From Azolla caroliniana (lineage: Eukaryota; Polypodiophyta), in NCBI GenBank assembly GCA_043228905.1, contig JBHGNT010000014.1:17484001-17548000 (forward strand): 64,000 nt of DNA. The letters run 5' to 3'. Under the pieces are notes generated by a model. That model had not been told where the DNA came from, did no database searches, and saw nothing but the letters and a program-made list of their open reading frames with translations. Shown here piece by piece: positions 35,340 through 45,387 of this stretch. Every line of letters begins with the position of its first letter. Within the stretch, counting starts at the first letter, position 1. Made by a program: the position numbers and the translations under genes.

Positions 35340-37661
35340 ATGTTTCGCGATATGCTTGAGAGACATGGGAAGGTTTTCGCATTCTTCCCACAAGAAATCG
35401 GATGCGCCGACCCAAAGGTTATAGAGCCGATGGTGATCTTCACGGTGCCTCATGTGCCTTGGAACTTGAAACCGATACCGGTTCCGAGAGCACACCTTCC
35501 GAAGCTGATCGAGCTCTTAAAGGAGAAGGTGAGTATGGGAATTCTAGAACCGTCGAATGCTCCTTATTCCAATAGGTGGTTCACAGTGCCGAAGAAGAAT
35601 GGATCATTGCGATTCATCCAAGATCTTCAGCCCGTCAACAAGGTGACAATTCGAAATGCCGGAATCGGTCCGAGCGTGGACGAATTTGCCGAAGCGTTTG
35701 CGGGCCGGTCCATCTACTCCATTGGCGATCTCTACTCCGGATATGACCAATTCCAATTGGCGATCGACAGTCGGGACATTACAACCATGAGGACTCCGAT
35801 CGGGCTTGTGCGGATGTGTACCTTACCCCAAGGCGCAACGAACTCGGTGGCTCATATGGTGAATGCCATGAATAAAGTCTTGAAGGATTGCATTCCGGAC
35901 ATCACGATGCCATTCTTGGATGATATTCCAATAAAAGGATGTTTGGATGAGGAGAAAGATGAATCGAAAGATAAGGAAGGTTGTAGAAAGTTCGTTGCGG
36001 ATCATATGAAAGATTGCGAGAAGGTGCTTCAAAGGCTCGAAGATGCGAATTTGACATTTTCGGGAGAAAAATCCGCATTCGGGCAACCGGAGATCTTGGT
36101 GGTAGGTCACTTGTGTGGAGCATACAGCCGGAAGCCCTCGCCATCCAAAGTGAACGCAATCCAAGACATGAAAGAAGAATGCGAAAACCAAACGGAGGTT
36201 CGAAGGTTCCTTGGAGCGTGCGCGTTTTATCATATATGGATTCCTCACTACGCTCATGTTGTTGAACCGTTATATGGACTACTAAAGAAAAGAATAAAGT
36301 TCGAATGGCGAGACGAGCACACAGAGGCAATGCGAAGATTAAAGAAACTGCTTCTTGAAGCTCCGGCACTAAGGAAGGCCGACTATGCCGAAGGGAAACC
36401 AATTTACGTGACCGTAGATACAAGCCCAACCGGAATTGGGTGGGTCATCAATCAAGAAGGTGAAGATAATGCGCGATATGTCGTCCGGTTCGGAGCAAAG
36501 GTTCTCAGCGAACGGCAACAAAGATATGCCCAAGTCAAGCGGGAACTTTGGGGTATTGTGTCGGCAGTGAAGACGGACAAAGATTACATGATCGGGTCAA
36601 AAGTGATAATAAAGACAGATTGTCTCCCAATTCTCGGAATGGTCTCGGGATGTGCGACCCCAGATCTTGCTATGCTAAGGTGGATCGCCTACATCAAGTC
36701 TTTAAACCCAGAGATCCGTCACATCGCAGGGAAGAAGAATGCCATGGCTGACATGCTGTCGAGGGCAAGATTTTCAAATGGAAGTAACATGGTTTCGGAA
36801 GATGAAGATGTCGCCCTCAACTTCTTCAAGATGGCTCGATTGTCGGCGGAAGACCAGGACACGCAAACCCTCCACGCCTTCAACGAGAACGAGTACGAAG
36901 GAGAATGGTTACTCATCGGTAGATTCCTAAGAACATTGACGACAGATGCTTCGTTGACAAAGGAGGAGGCCCTACGAATCCGAAAGAAAGCTTACCGATA
37001 CTTCTTGAAGGGAGGATTCCTTTGGCGACATCCAAAAAGAAGGACAGGAATACCACGTCGAGTGGTGGTAAAGAAAGAAGAGCAAGAGACGCTGATGACC
37101 GAATTCCACGAGAGTGCTTGGGCAGGTCATAGAGGAACATGGGCGACGTTCGAAAAATTGAAGGAGAAGTATTGGTGGCCAAGCATGTACAAAGATGTAC
37201 TCCATTTCGTGTCCACATGTGAAACTTGCCAAATATATTCAAATATACGTCATCGTGATGAGTTAAAGCCGACATACCCACTCACCATTCACTTCAAATG
37301 GATGGTGGATCTGGTCTCGATGCCAATGGGAGTGGGACAAATGAAGTACTTAGCGCTCGCAAGGGAAGACTTGACAAATCAAGTGGAAGGACGAGCCTTG
37401 ACAAATAAGACGACTTCAGCCGTTTGTAAATTTTTACTTGAAGATGTTGTTTGCCGATATGGATGTGTAGGGAAGATAGTGGCCGACCGAGGGGAGTTGG
37501 ACGCGCACGAAGCGACGGAGCTCTTCGAAAGACTAGGCGTGAAGCTCTCCCTCACGACTGCCTACAATCTGGAAGCAAATGGGAAGATCGAGCGAGGGCA
37601 TGGACCTATCGTTAAAGCCATCGTACGGGCATGCAACGGTCGAGTCGGGAATTGGCCATGA
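35340..37661 (+). pseudogene. Element C reverse transcriptase, RNase H and integrase (FLDD type)
   Basis: A 773-codon open frame. The reverse transcriptase has VPKKNGSLRFIQDLQPVN, IGDLYSGYDQFQL, LPQGATNSVAHM and MPFLDDIPIKGC (FLDD at 35,913-35,924). RNase H has YVTVDTSPTGIGWVINQ, YAQVKRELWGIVSAV and AMADMLSRA. The integrase zinc module reads EFHESAWAGHRGTW...CETCQ. The DDE triad is D in FKWMVDLVSMP, D in IVADRGELD and E in NGKIERGHGP. It ends at TGA 37,659-37,661 in NWP-stop-LLPYALW, where element D has an Arg codon (CGA). Confidence 0.9.
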
Positions 37662-38243
37662 CTATTACCCTATGCCTTGTGGGCCGATAGAACGACACAT
37701 AGCTCGGTGACAGGGTATATGCCGACAGAGCTTATGTATGGACAAAAGCCGATTATGCCCATCGAAAGGACGATCGCCTCATGGGTAGCGATACCGTGGG
37801 AGAACGAGATGAGCCGAGAAGAGTTATTAGCGGCGCGGATAAGGCAACTTGAAAGAAGACCTGAAGATTTAGAAAAAGCGCGAAAGATGATGAAGGCAGC
37901 CCGAGTAAAGAACAAAGTTCGGTTCGACAACACGCATCGACTTCGTCCCAAGAAGATTGAAGAAGGGGATTGGGTTTTGGTTTACGACAGCACCCTTGAC
38001 AATCAACACAGTACAGCAAGGAAGTTCGCAAGAAGATGGTTCGGGCCGTATGTGGTGACAAGTGCCAACGATAATGCCACATACTACCTTGCGGAACTAG
38101 ACGGATCAAGGTTGGTTGTACCCATTGCGGGAAAAAGAGTAAAGATTTTACAGAAAAGACAAGACAAGGATCCTGACCTCGATTACCTCGACAATGAACA
38201 TAATAGGGCGGATGAAAATGAAGACATGGAGGAATCTAATTGA
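37662..38243 (+). pseudogene. Element C integrase C-terminal domain
   Basis: Same frame as the preceding segment after the single TGA. It reads LLPYALWADRTTHSSVTGYM, then a long helix (EELLAARIRQLERR), KIEEGDWVLVYDSTLDNQ and FARRWFGPYVVTSAND, an SH3-like GPY module, then an acidic tail ending MEESN. No chromodomain is present, so target choice in this lineage must use something else. Confidence 0.9.
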
Positions 38244-38315
38244 TCATCGTAGCCGAAATCTCACTTCTTCTCTTCTTGGCACGTACCGGAGGACGTGCAG
38301 TTTGGTGGGGATAGA

Positions 38316-39415
38316 TGTCGTGAAGATTTTCGGCAATAGTGTGAAAATCCTATAAAACGTACGAAATCGAGTATGAATCACGTAGTACAATAATTGTGAA
38401 GATAACATTTTAAATAGATTTAATATCTAAGTACAAAATGATGGAGGTTTCAAATGCACTTTATTACACGAGAAACGGACAACTAAATGTCAAGATATGA
38501 GGGTATAAAGTTTGTAAAAGGAAAGGAGAAATTTGTGAGATATCCCACATAGGCACGACAAATACAGCTCTCATCATATATAAGGTGGAGCAAAAGATAT
38601 TATCTTTGTGTCTATGTGTGGAGCATAGAGAGTTCAAGGTAACTTGAACTAAGAGTGGAGGTGGGCTAGCTACTCGTAAAGGGTTTTGGCCAACCAAAAC
38701 CGGACCGGCGATAGAGCCGATGATCCGGCGGCAATCCAACGGCAATCCGGCACCGGTAACCGACGGCATCCGGCGAGGCACCGGTAACCGACGGCATCTG
38801 GCGGCGGCACCGGTAACCGACGGCATCCGACGAACCGGCGTCCGGCGACAAGATAAATAAATATATAAATATATATACATATTTACATATACAAGGAGGG
38901 CAAGTAAGGATTCGAACCTTGCACCTCCAAGTTAGGAGTCAATTGGCTTACCATTAAGCCATGCTATTTAGTTGAAATTATATTTTTATCGTTGTACTTT
39001 TACATGTAAATTCTCATACATGAGAACTAAAATGAGTGACATGGTTATCATGCACCACATGTAATACATAAGCGCCAAATGGCAAACATGCAATTTATGC
39101 ATGTCTTGTACCCTCACATGCATCATATGCATGAGAGCATCTATAAAAGAGGGAAGGGGGAGGAGAAAAAACACGGTTTTTTTATGAAAATTAAGAAGAA
39201 GAAATTCGTTATCAAATTGATCGTGTAACTTGTTTCTTAAATCTAAAGTTAAAAGTTCAATCAATCTCTCTCAATCGTGTAATCTCAACTTCTCTCTTTC
39301 CCAATCTATCTTAAGTACTTTCTCGCCAAAGCTTGTATCGACTCTAAATCCTTCTGTTCCAGAACCCCAGCGGTTCCGCCTCACGATCCGCGCGTAGTGA
39401 CGGATCTTCACGACA
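38316..39415 (+). repeat. 3' LTR of element C
   Basis: 1,100 bp, TGTCGTGAAGATTTTCGG to GATCTTCACGACA. Matches the 5' LTR apart from the missing 145-bp duplication, changes in the short CCGGCATC/ACCGGTAACC repeats around 38,730-38,850, and a 12-bp gap near 39,325. Confidence 0.92.
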
Positions 39416-39732
39416 CCGGTTCATACCGGGCCTGCACCATCCGGCTCTCCGTAGCCGAGTACTCCTCATCCGGTTCATACCGCGCCTGTATCATCCGGCT
39501 CTCCGTAGCCGGGTACTCCTCATCCAGTTCATACCGGGCCTGTATCATCCGACTCTCCGTAGTCGAGTACTCCTCATCCGGTTCATACTGGGCTTGTATC
39601 ATCCGGCTCTCCGTAGCCGGGTACTCCTCATTCGGTTCATACCGGGCCTACACCATCCGGCTCTCCGTAGCCGAGTTCGCTCATCTACACTGTTCTTCTC
39701 CCTTCCCATCCAGAGGGACCTGTTTCCCAACA
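39416..39732 (-). repeat. Copia B 3' LTR, proximal part with 54-bp tandem repeats
   Basis: Continues the LTR across element C and ends (minus-strand start) TGTTGGGAAACAGGTCC at 39,732. About 39,416-39,685 is five head-to-tail copies of a 54-bp unit (core CCGGCTCTCCGTAGCCGAGT) with a few differences each. The 5' LTR has only three copies. Confidence 0.9.
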
Positions 39733-39742
39733 AACTCCCCCT

Positions 39743-42700
39743 TCACTCCGGCATGGGGTGTCTTACCAGCCCGATCCTCTTCCGGCATGCGTCCAGCTTG
39801 TCGGGTGTCAGCACTTTGGTCAGCATATCTGACCCGTTCTCGGCCGTGTGGATCTTCGTCAGTGCGAACTCCTGGTCATCTACTCTTTCCCGGATCCAGT
39901 GATACCTCCGCTGGATATGCTTCGTCCGGGAATGGTAGGCCGCATTCTTAGCAAGGTGGATGGCACTTTGACTGTCGTAGTAGAGTCGGTATTCCTCTTG
40001 CCGGATACCGAGCTCTCCGATGAAGTCCTTCATCCATAATATTTCCTTGCCGGCTTCCACAGCCGCCATGTACTCCGCCTCTGTGGTTGACAATGCAACC
40101 ATCTTCTGCAGCCTCAACTGCCACGAAACGGCTCCCCCTACATATGTCATCACATACCCGGATGTAGACCGACTGGTATCCACATCAGCCGACATGTCCG
40201 AATCGGTGAAGCCGTCCAGTTGAGGTTTTCCGGAGCCGAATCGGAGACACATATTTGAAGTGCCCTTCAAATACCGGAGTATCCATTTGACCGCGTTCCA
40301 GTGCTCCTTGCCGGGATTGCTCATAAACCGGCTCACCACTCCGACTGCGTATCCTATGTCCGGTCGGGTACAAACCATTGCGTACATCAAGCTCCCGACG
40401 GCAGAGGCATATGGAATCTTCATCATATCCACCTTCTCTGCTTTCGTCTTAGGGTTTTGCTTACCGGATAGCCTGCAATTTGCCGGAAGTGTCGATCCGA
40501 CCGGTTTCGCCTCTGACATGTTGAACCGGTGAAGCACCTTTGTCACATACTTCTCCTGTGACAGCCATAATTGCTTCACTGACCGGTCCCGAATGATGTG
40601 CATCCCCAACATTTGTCTTGCCGGACCCAAGTCTTTCATTGAGAAGGTCCGGTTGAGAGCCTTCTTCAGCATCCGTATTTTGACTTGTCACGTCCGACGA
40701 TCAACATGTCATCCACGTATAGGAGTATTAAGAAGTCGCCTCCTTCGAACTTCTTCACAAACACACAGTGATCGGCCTGTGTCTTGTGGTACCCTTGATC
40801 GGTCATGAAGGAGTCGAACTTCCGGTACCATTGCCGGGGATCCTGCTTCAGTCCGTACAGGCTCTTCTTCAACCGACATACCAGGTGCTCCTTCCCTTTC
40901 TCCACAAATCCTTCCGGTTGCTGCATGTAGATCTCCTCTTCGAGGTCTCCGTGAAGGAATGTCGTCTTCACGTCCAGCTGCTCTACCTCGAGGTCCATGC
41001 TTGCTGCTATACTCAACACCGTCCGGATGGAGGTCATCTTTACTACCGGGGCAAATATCTCGTCGAAGTCCACGCCCTTCTTCTGCTGGAACCCCTTCAC
41101 CACGACCCTGGCTTTGTATCTCGGGGGGTTGCCGGCATCTCCCGGTTTCAACTTGTACACCCACTTATTTTGGAGTGCCCGCTTTCCTTTCGGCAACTCA
41201 ACCAATTCGTACGTATGGTTCTCATGCAGGGAATCCATCTCGTCCTACATGGCACTTAACCATTTTCGGCTGTGGGTGTCCTCCTTCGCTTCTTTGAAGC
41301 TTTCCGGCTCTCCCTCATCGGTCAGCAGCACATGCTCTGCATCCGGAAATCTCCGGGGAGCCCTTCTCTCTCTAAGAGGATATCTACGTCTTCGGGCTTC
41401 GGTAACCGGCTCCTCCATTTGCTCTTCATCCGAATCCGATTCGGGGTCTTGGCCGGTTCCGGTCTCAGCTTCCTCTACTTCTTCTTCTACCGGTTCGGTA
41501 TCCTCACCATAACCGGCTGGTTCCTCGAGTGCTAACCGGTCTCTTGCCGGTTGGGTTTGCTCATCGTAGAGTCTATCCTTACCGGTCGACTCAGAGTTCA
41601 TTATCTTCTTCTCCGACTCCCAGTCGGCGAGCGTCTTGTCCTCCATGAAGATAATATCTTGACTCCGGAATACCTTCTTGTCGACCGGGTCCCACACTCG
41701 GTAGCCGAACTCATCATCACCGTAACCGAGGAATATGCATGGCCGGGTCTTTGGACCTAACTTACCTCTCCGGTCCTTAGCTACATGCACGTAAGCGAGA
41801 CACCCGAACACCTTCAGATGCCGGTAGGACACTTCCTTACCGGTCCATACTCTCTGTGGCGTGTCTCCGTCCAAGGGTACTGAGGGTGATCTGTTTATCA
41901 CGTATGTCATCGTCGACAATGCCTCAGCCCAAAACTTCTTGGGTAGTTTTGCATGTGCTAGCATACTCCGGACCCTCTCCATTATGGTCTGGTTCATCCT
42001 CTTGGCCAGTCCGTTTAGTTCCGGCATCTTCGGCACGGTAAATTCGAGCCGGATTCCCTTCGAGTGGCAGTACTCCTCGAACTGCCCTCGGTATTCTCCT
42101 CCGTTATCTGCTCGAACCGCCTTCAGCTTCCTGCCGGTTTCTCTTTCCACTCTCGCGTGGAGCTCTTTGAAGACGGATAACGCCTGATCCTTTGTCTTCA
42201 ACGGTGTGGCCCACAGCTTCCGGCTGTGGTCATCTATGAACGTCACGAAGTACTGCGCTCCGGCGTGTGACTTCGTGTCTACTTGACACACATCCGTATG
42301 CACCAACTCCAGTGGTGCATTACGTCTCATCGGTGGCCTTGGTCGGAAGGAGGTCCGGTTCTGCTTACCGGCCAGACAATCCGTGCACTTCTCTAAGTGC
42401 ACGTTCTTCACTGGAATGAGGTTGTCGTCTGCAAGCCTCTTCATCCCCTTCTCGCTCATATGACACAGCCTCTTGTGCCACAGCTCACATGCGGTGTCGG
42501 AAACCACGTTCACTTCTTCCGGGCATAACCGGGCATTCATCAAGTACAATGTGTTTACCTTCCGGGCCCGAGCCACAATCAGGCTTCCTTTGCTGAATTT
42601 CATGACACTGTTCCGGATGCTACCCGTGTAGCCTTCATCATCTAGCCGACCGGCTGATATCAGGTTCAGACGAACTTCCGGAACGTGTCGGACATCCTTC

Positions 42701-43800
42701 AGCAGCAACTTGCATCCGGTTGGTGTTGACAGCCACACGTCTCCTATGCCGACAATTCGGCATGTTCCTTCATTCCCCATCCGGACACAGCCGTGATCAC
42801 CGGCTGAATAGGATGAGAAGCATTTCCAGTCCGGGGTAAGGTGGAATGACGCTCCGGAGTCTACCACCCAGGTCATCTCGTCGCCGGCAAGGTTTATCTC
42901 ACTCTCCTCGGTGATGAGCATCAACTCCTCTTCACTTGCCGCGATTGCCGTCGTTCCCTTTCGGTCCGGCCCCCTTCGGTCTTTACCGTTCCGGTCTTTA
43001 CCGTTCCGGTCCGGGGTTTGCTTCGAATCGGTACCATCGGTTTCCTTGTCTTTACGGAAATGCCAACAGTTCTTTTGGAAGTGACCCGGCTTGCCGCAAT
43101 AGAAGCAAGTGGGCCTCCCCCTTGACTTTGACCATGTCCCAGACTTCTCCCGGTTCTGGGGACTACGGTTTCTATGTCTTCCGTGTTCCGATTCGGTAAG
43201 GAGCGCTTTGGAGTCGAAGCTCGTATCTTTATCCTTCCGACGCGCCTCCTCATCTAGCAAGCTCGACTTTACTCTTGCTAAGGATAACCGTTTTCCTTCC
43301 GGCCCGACGTTGCCCAAAGTGACAACCAACGTCTCCCAGCTATCCGGGAGGGAACCGAGCAAGAGTAGTGCTAGTACCTCATCGGCAAGAGGTACTTCCA
43401 ATGACGTTGCCTGGTGTATCAGCCCCTGGAAGGCATTCATATGCTCTGCCATGCTGGAGCCATCTTGGTACCGGAGTCTTACTAGCTTCCGGAATACCGA
43501 AACCTGATTAACAGCATTTTTGTTTTGAAACATTATGCCGATCTTCTCCCAGAGCTCATGAGCCTTGCTCTCTTCATTGAAGTTGTTGTACAAGCTCATG
43601 TCGATGAAACACCGTATGTACGCCGTTGTCTTCATGTCCATCGCCTCCCATATCGCGGCGTCGATTTTGTCCGGTCTCTTGTCCCCGAACTGAACCGGCA
43701 GCCAGAGGTCTTTAACAACGAGCATGTCCCTCATCTTCGACTTCCATACTGCATAGTTGGAGCCGGTGAGCTTGAACATGCCGCCAAATGATTCGTCCAT
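39743..43800 (-). pseudogene. Copia B Gag-Pol, almost intact
   Basis: From ATG at 43,800 one frame runs to a TAG at 41,245-41,247, where Copia F has a Gln codon. It then continues in frame to about 40,680, where one base is missing from a run of A, and the rest is in another frame to 39,743. Domains are Gag (FKLTGSNYAVWKSKM), CCHC knuckle CFYCGKPGHFQKNC, protease WVVDSGASFHLTP, integrase zinc finger LWHKRLCHM...CTDC, DDE core with HTDVC and RADNGGEY, reverse transcriptase with YVDDML, and RNase H with ALSTTEAEYMA and SQSAIHLAKN. The third catalytic residue is Lys (GLAKRMN, codon at 42,001-42,003) where Glu is expected, so integrase is probably dead as well. Confidence 0.93.
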
Positions 43801-43831
43801 TTTCTGTGTCGAACCTCGCTCTGATACCACT

Positions 43832-44548
43832 TGACGGGAACTCAAGGCTCCTTATGTCCAACGCTCGGCCACAACCGAGCTTCTTTTCATACGCAGAAAA
43901 CAGGAAACGAAAAACACGACTCAAAGGAGAGGAAGATACACAGGAGGTTTACGTGGAAAACCCCAAACTAGGGGAAAAACCACGGCAGCCCACAGGCTGC
44001 AAACTGTCGCTATGTAAGAATGTACAACAGTGAGTTCACTGAGGCAACGACCTCGTGCTCACAAATCTTCGCCATAGGTGGCGGTTACAACAGAGGCAAC
44101 GACCTCTTTCTCTCTCTCTCTCTCTGTACACTATTACGTGCTCTCTCTTCTTCTTGCACCAACAAGGAGAAATGACAAGAACAACTACTAAAAGTTTGCC
44201 CTAAGTCATATTTATACTAATATGACTTTTCGGCTATTTACAAATGTAGCCTCGATAGGCTCTCAGAAACATATTTACGAATATGTCTCTTCATCCGGTT
44301 TATACCGGGCCTGCACCATCCGGCTCTCCATAGCCGAGTACTCCTCATCCGGTTCATATCGGGCCTGTATCATCCGGCTCTCCGTAGCCAGGTACTCCTC
44401 ATCCGGTTCATACCGGGCCTGCACCATCCGGCTCTCCGTAGCCGAGTACTCCTCATCCGGTTTCGGCCTCGGCCTATCGACCTCGGCCGAGTTCGTTCAT
44501 CTGCACTGTTCTTCTCCCTTCCCATCCGGAGGGACCTGTTTCCCAACA
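43832..44548 (-). repeat. 5' LTR of Copia B
   Basis: 717 bp, minus-strand TGTTGGGAAACAGG to GAGTTCCCGTCA. A TATAAATATGACTTAGGGC box lies on the minus strand near 44,205. It holds three copies of the 54-bp unit (about 44,293-44,460) against five in the 3' LTR. Confidence 0.92.
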
Positions 44549-45320
44549 GAGTGGAGGTGGGCTAGCTACTCGTAAAGGGTTTTGGCCAACCAAAACCGGA
44601 CCGGCGATGGAGCCGGTGATTCGGCGGCATTTGACGGCATCCGGCGCCAGTGAGACACCGGCATCCGACGACAATCCGGCGACAGCGAGGCGGCGGCATT
44701 TGGCGAGGCTCCGGTAACCGACGGCATCCGATGTACCGGCGTCCGGCGACAAGATAAATAAATATATATACATATTTACATACACAAGGAGGGCAAGTAA
44801 GGATTCGAACCTTGCACCTCCAAGTTAGGAGTCAATTGGCTTACCATTAAGCCATGCTATTTAGTTGAAATTATATTTCTATCATTGTACTTTTACATGT
44901 AAATTCTCATACATGAGAGCTAAAATGAGTGACATGGTTATCATGCACCACATGTAATACATAAGCACCAAATGGCAAACATGCAATTTATGCATGTCTT
45001 GTAACCTCACATGCATCATATGCATGAGAGCATCTATAAAAGAAGGAAGGGGGAGGAGAAAAAACACGGTTTTTTAATGAAAATTAAGAAGAAGAAATTC
45101 GTTATCAAATTGATCGTGTAACTTGTTTCTTAAATCTAAAGTTAAAAGTTCAATCAATCTCTCTCAATCGTTTAATCTCAACTTCTCTCTTTCCCAATCT
45201 ATCTTAAGTACTTTCTCGCTAAATCTTACGCCAAAGCTTGTACCGACTTTGAATCCTTCCGGTCCAGAACCCCGGCAGTTCCGCCTCACGATCCGCGTGT
45301 AGTGACGGATCTTCACGACA
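44549..45320 (+). repeat. Element A 5' LTR, second part
   Basis: Starts with the second GAGTG target copy and continues GAGGTGGGCTAGCTACTCG as in element C. It ends ATCTTCACGACA at 45,320, 8 bases before the primer-binding site. It contains the third tRNA-like copy (44,788-44,860) and a TATAAAAGAAGG box near 45,035. Confidence 0.9.
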
Positions 45321-45387
45321 TAATAAAGTGGTGAACCCGACGTGAAAGAGGCGGTAGGAAGGATCAAGTCGAGATTAATACTTGGAG

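Larger units (their letters stand above)
31692..39415 (+). mobile_element. Ty3/Gypsy element C (DHG/FLDD lineage), nested in the Copia B LTR
   Basis: 7.7 kb. 5' LTR 31,692-32,903, primer-binding site TGGTGAACCCGACG from 32,912, gag from 32,971, pol to 38,243, polypurine-like GGTGGGGATAGA, 3' LTR 38,316-39,415. The terminal 12-bp inverted repeats TGTCGTGAAGAT / ATCTTCACGACA are perfect, and the 4-bp target duplication is CCGG. It is the same subfamily as element A. It has lost about 0.4 kb around the protease and has at least three stops. Confidence 0.92.
31225..44548 (-). mobile_element. Copia element B, nearly complete, carrying element C in its 3' LTR
   Basis: It inserted into the 5' LTR of element A. 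The 5-bp target duplication GAGTG lies at 31,220-31,224 and 44,549-44,553, and the empty site, one GAGTG, can be seen in the LTR of element C near 32,028. Without C the element is about 5.6 kb: 5' LTR 43,832-44,548, primer-binding site (complement of TGGTATCAGAGC, 43,818-43,829), gag-pol 43,800-39,743, polypurine tract (complement of AACTCCCCCTTCACTCC after 39,732), and 3' LTR in two parts. Confidence 0.92.

Noticed and set aside
39397-39702. CRISPR-like array suggested by regularly spaced repeats
   Set aside because: Repeats are directly adjacent without unique spacers, lie within an LTR and the DNA is from a plant nucleus.
39397-39951. Open frame on the + strand with an 18-residue repeated peptide (RLSVAEYSSSGSYRAC-like)
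   Set aside because: It is the 54-bp tandem repeat of the Copia B LTR read through; 54 is a multiple of three, so it stays open by chance. No gene context supports it.
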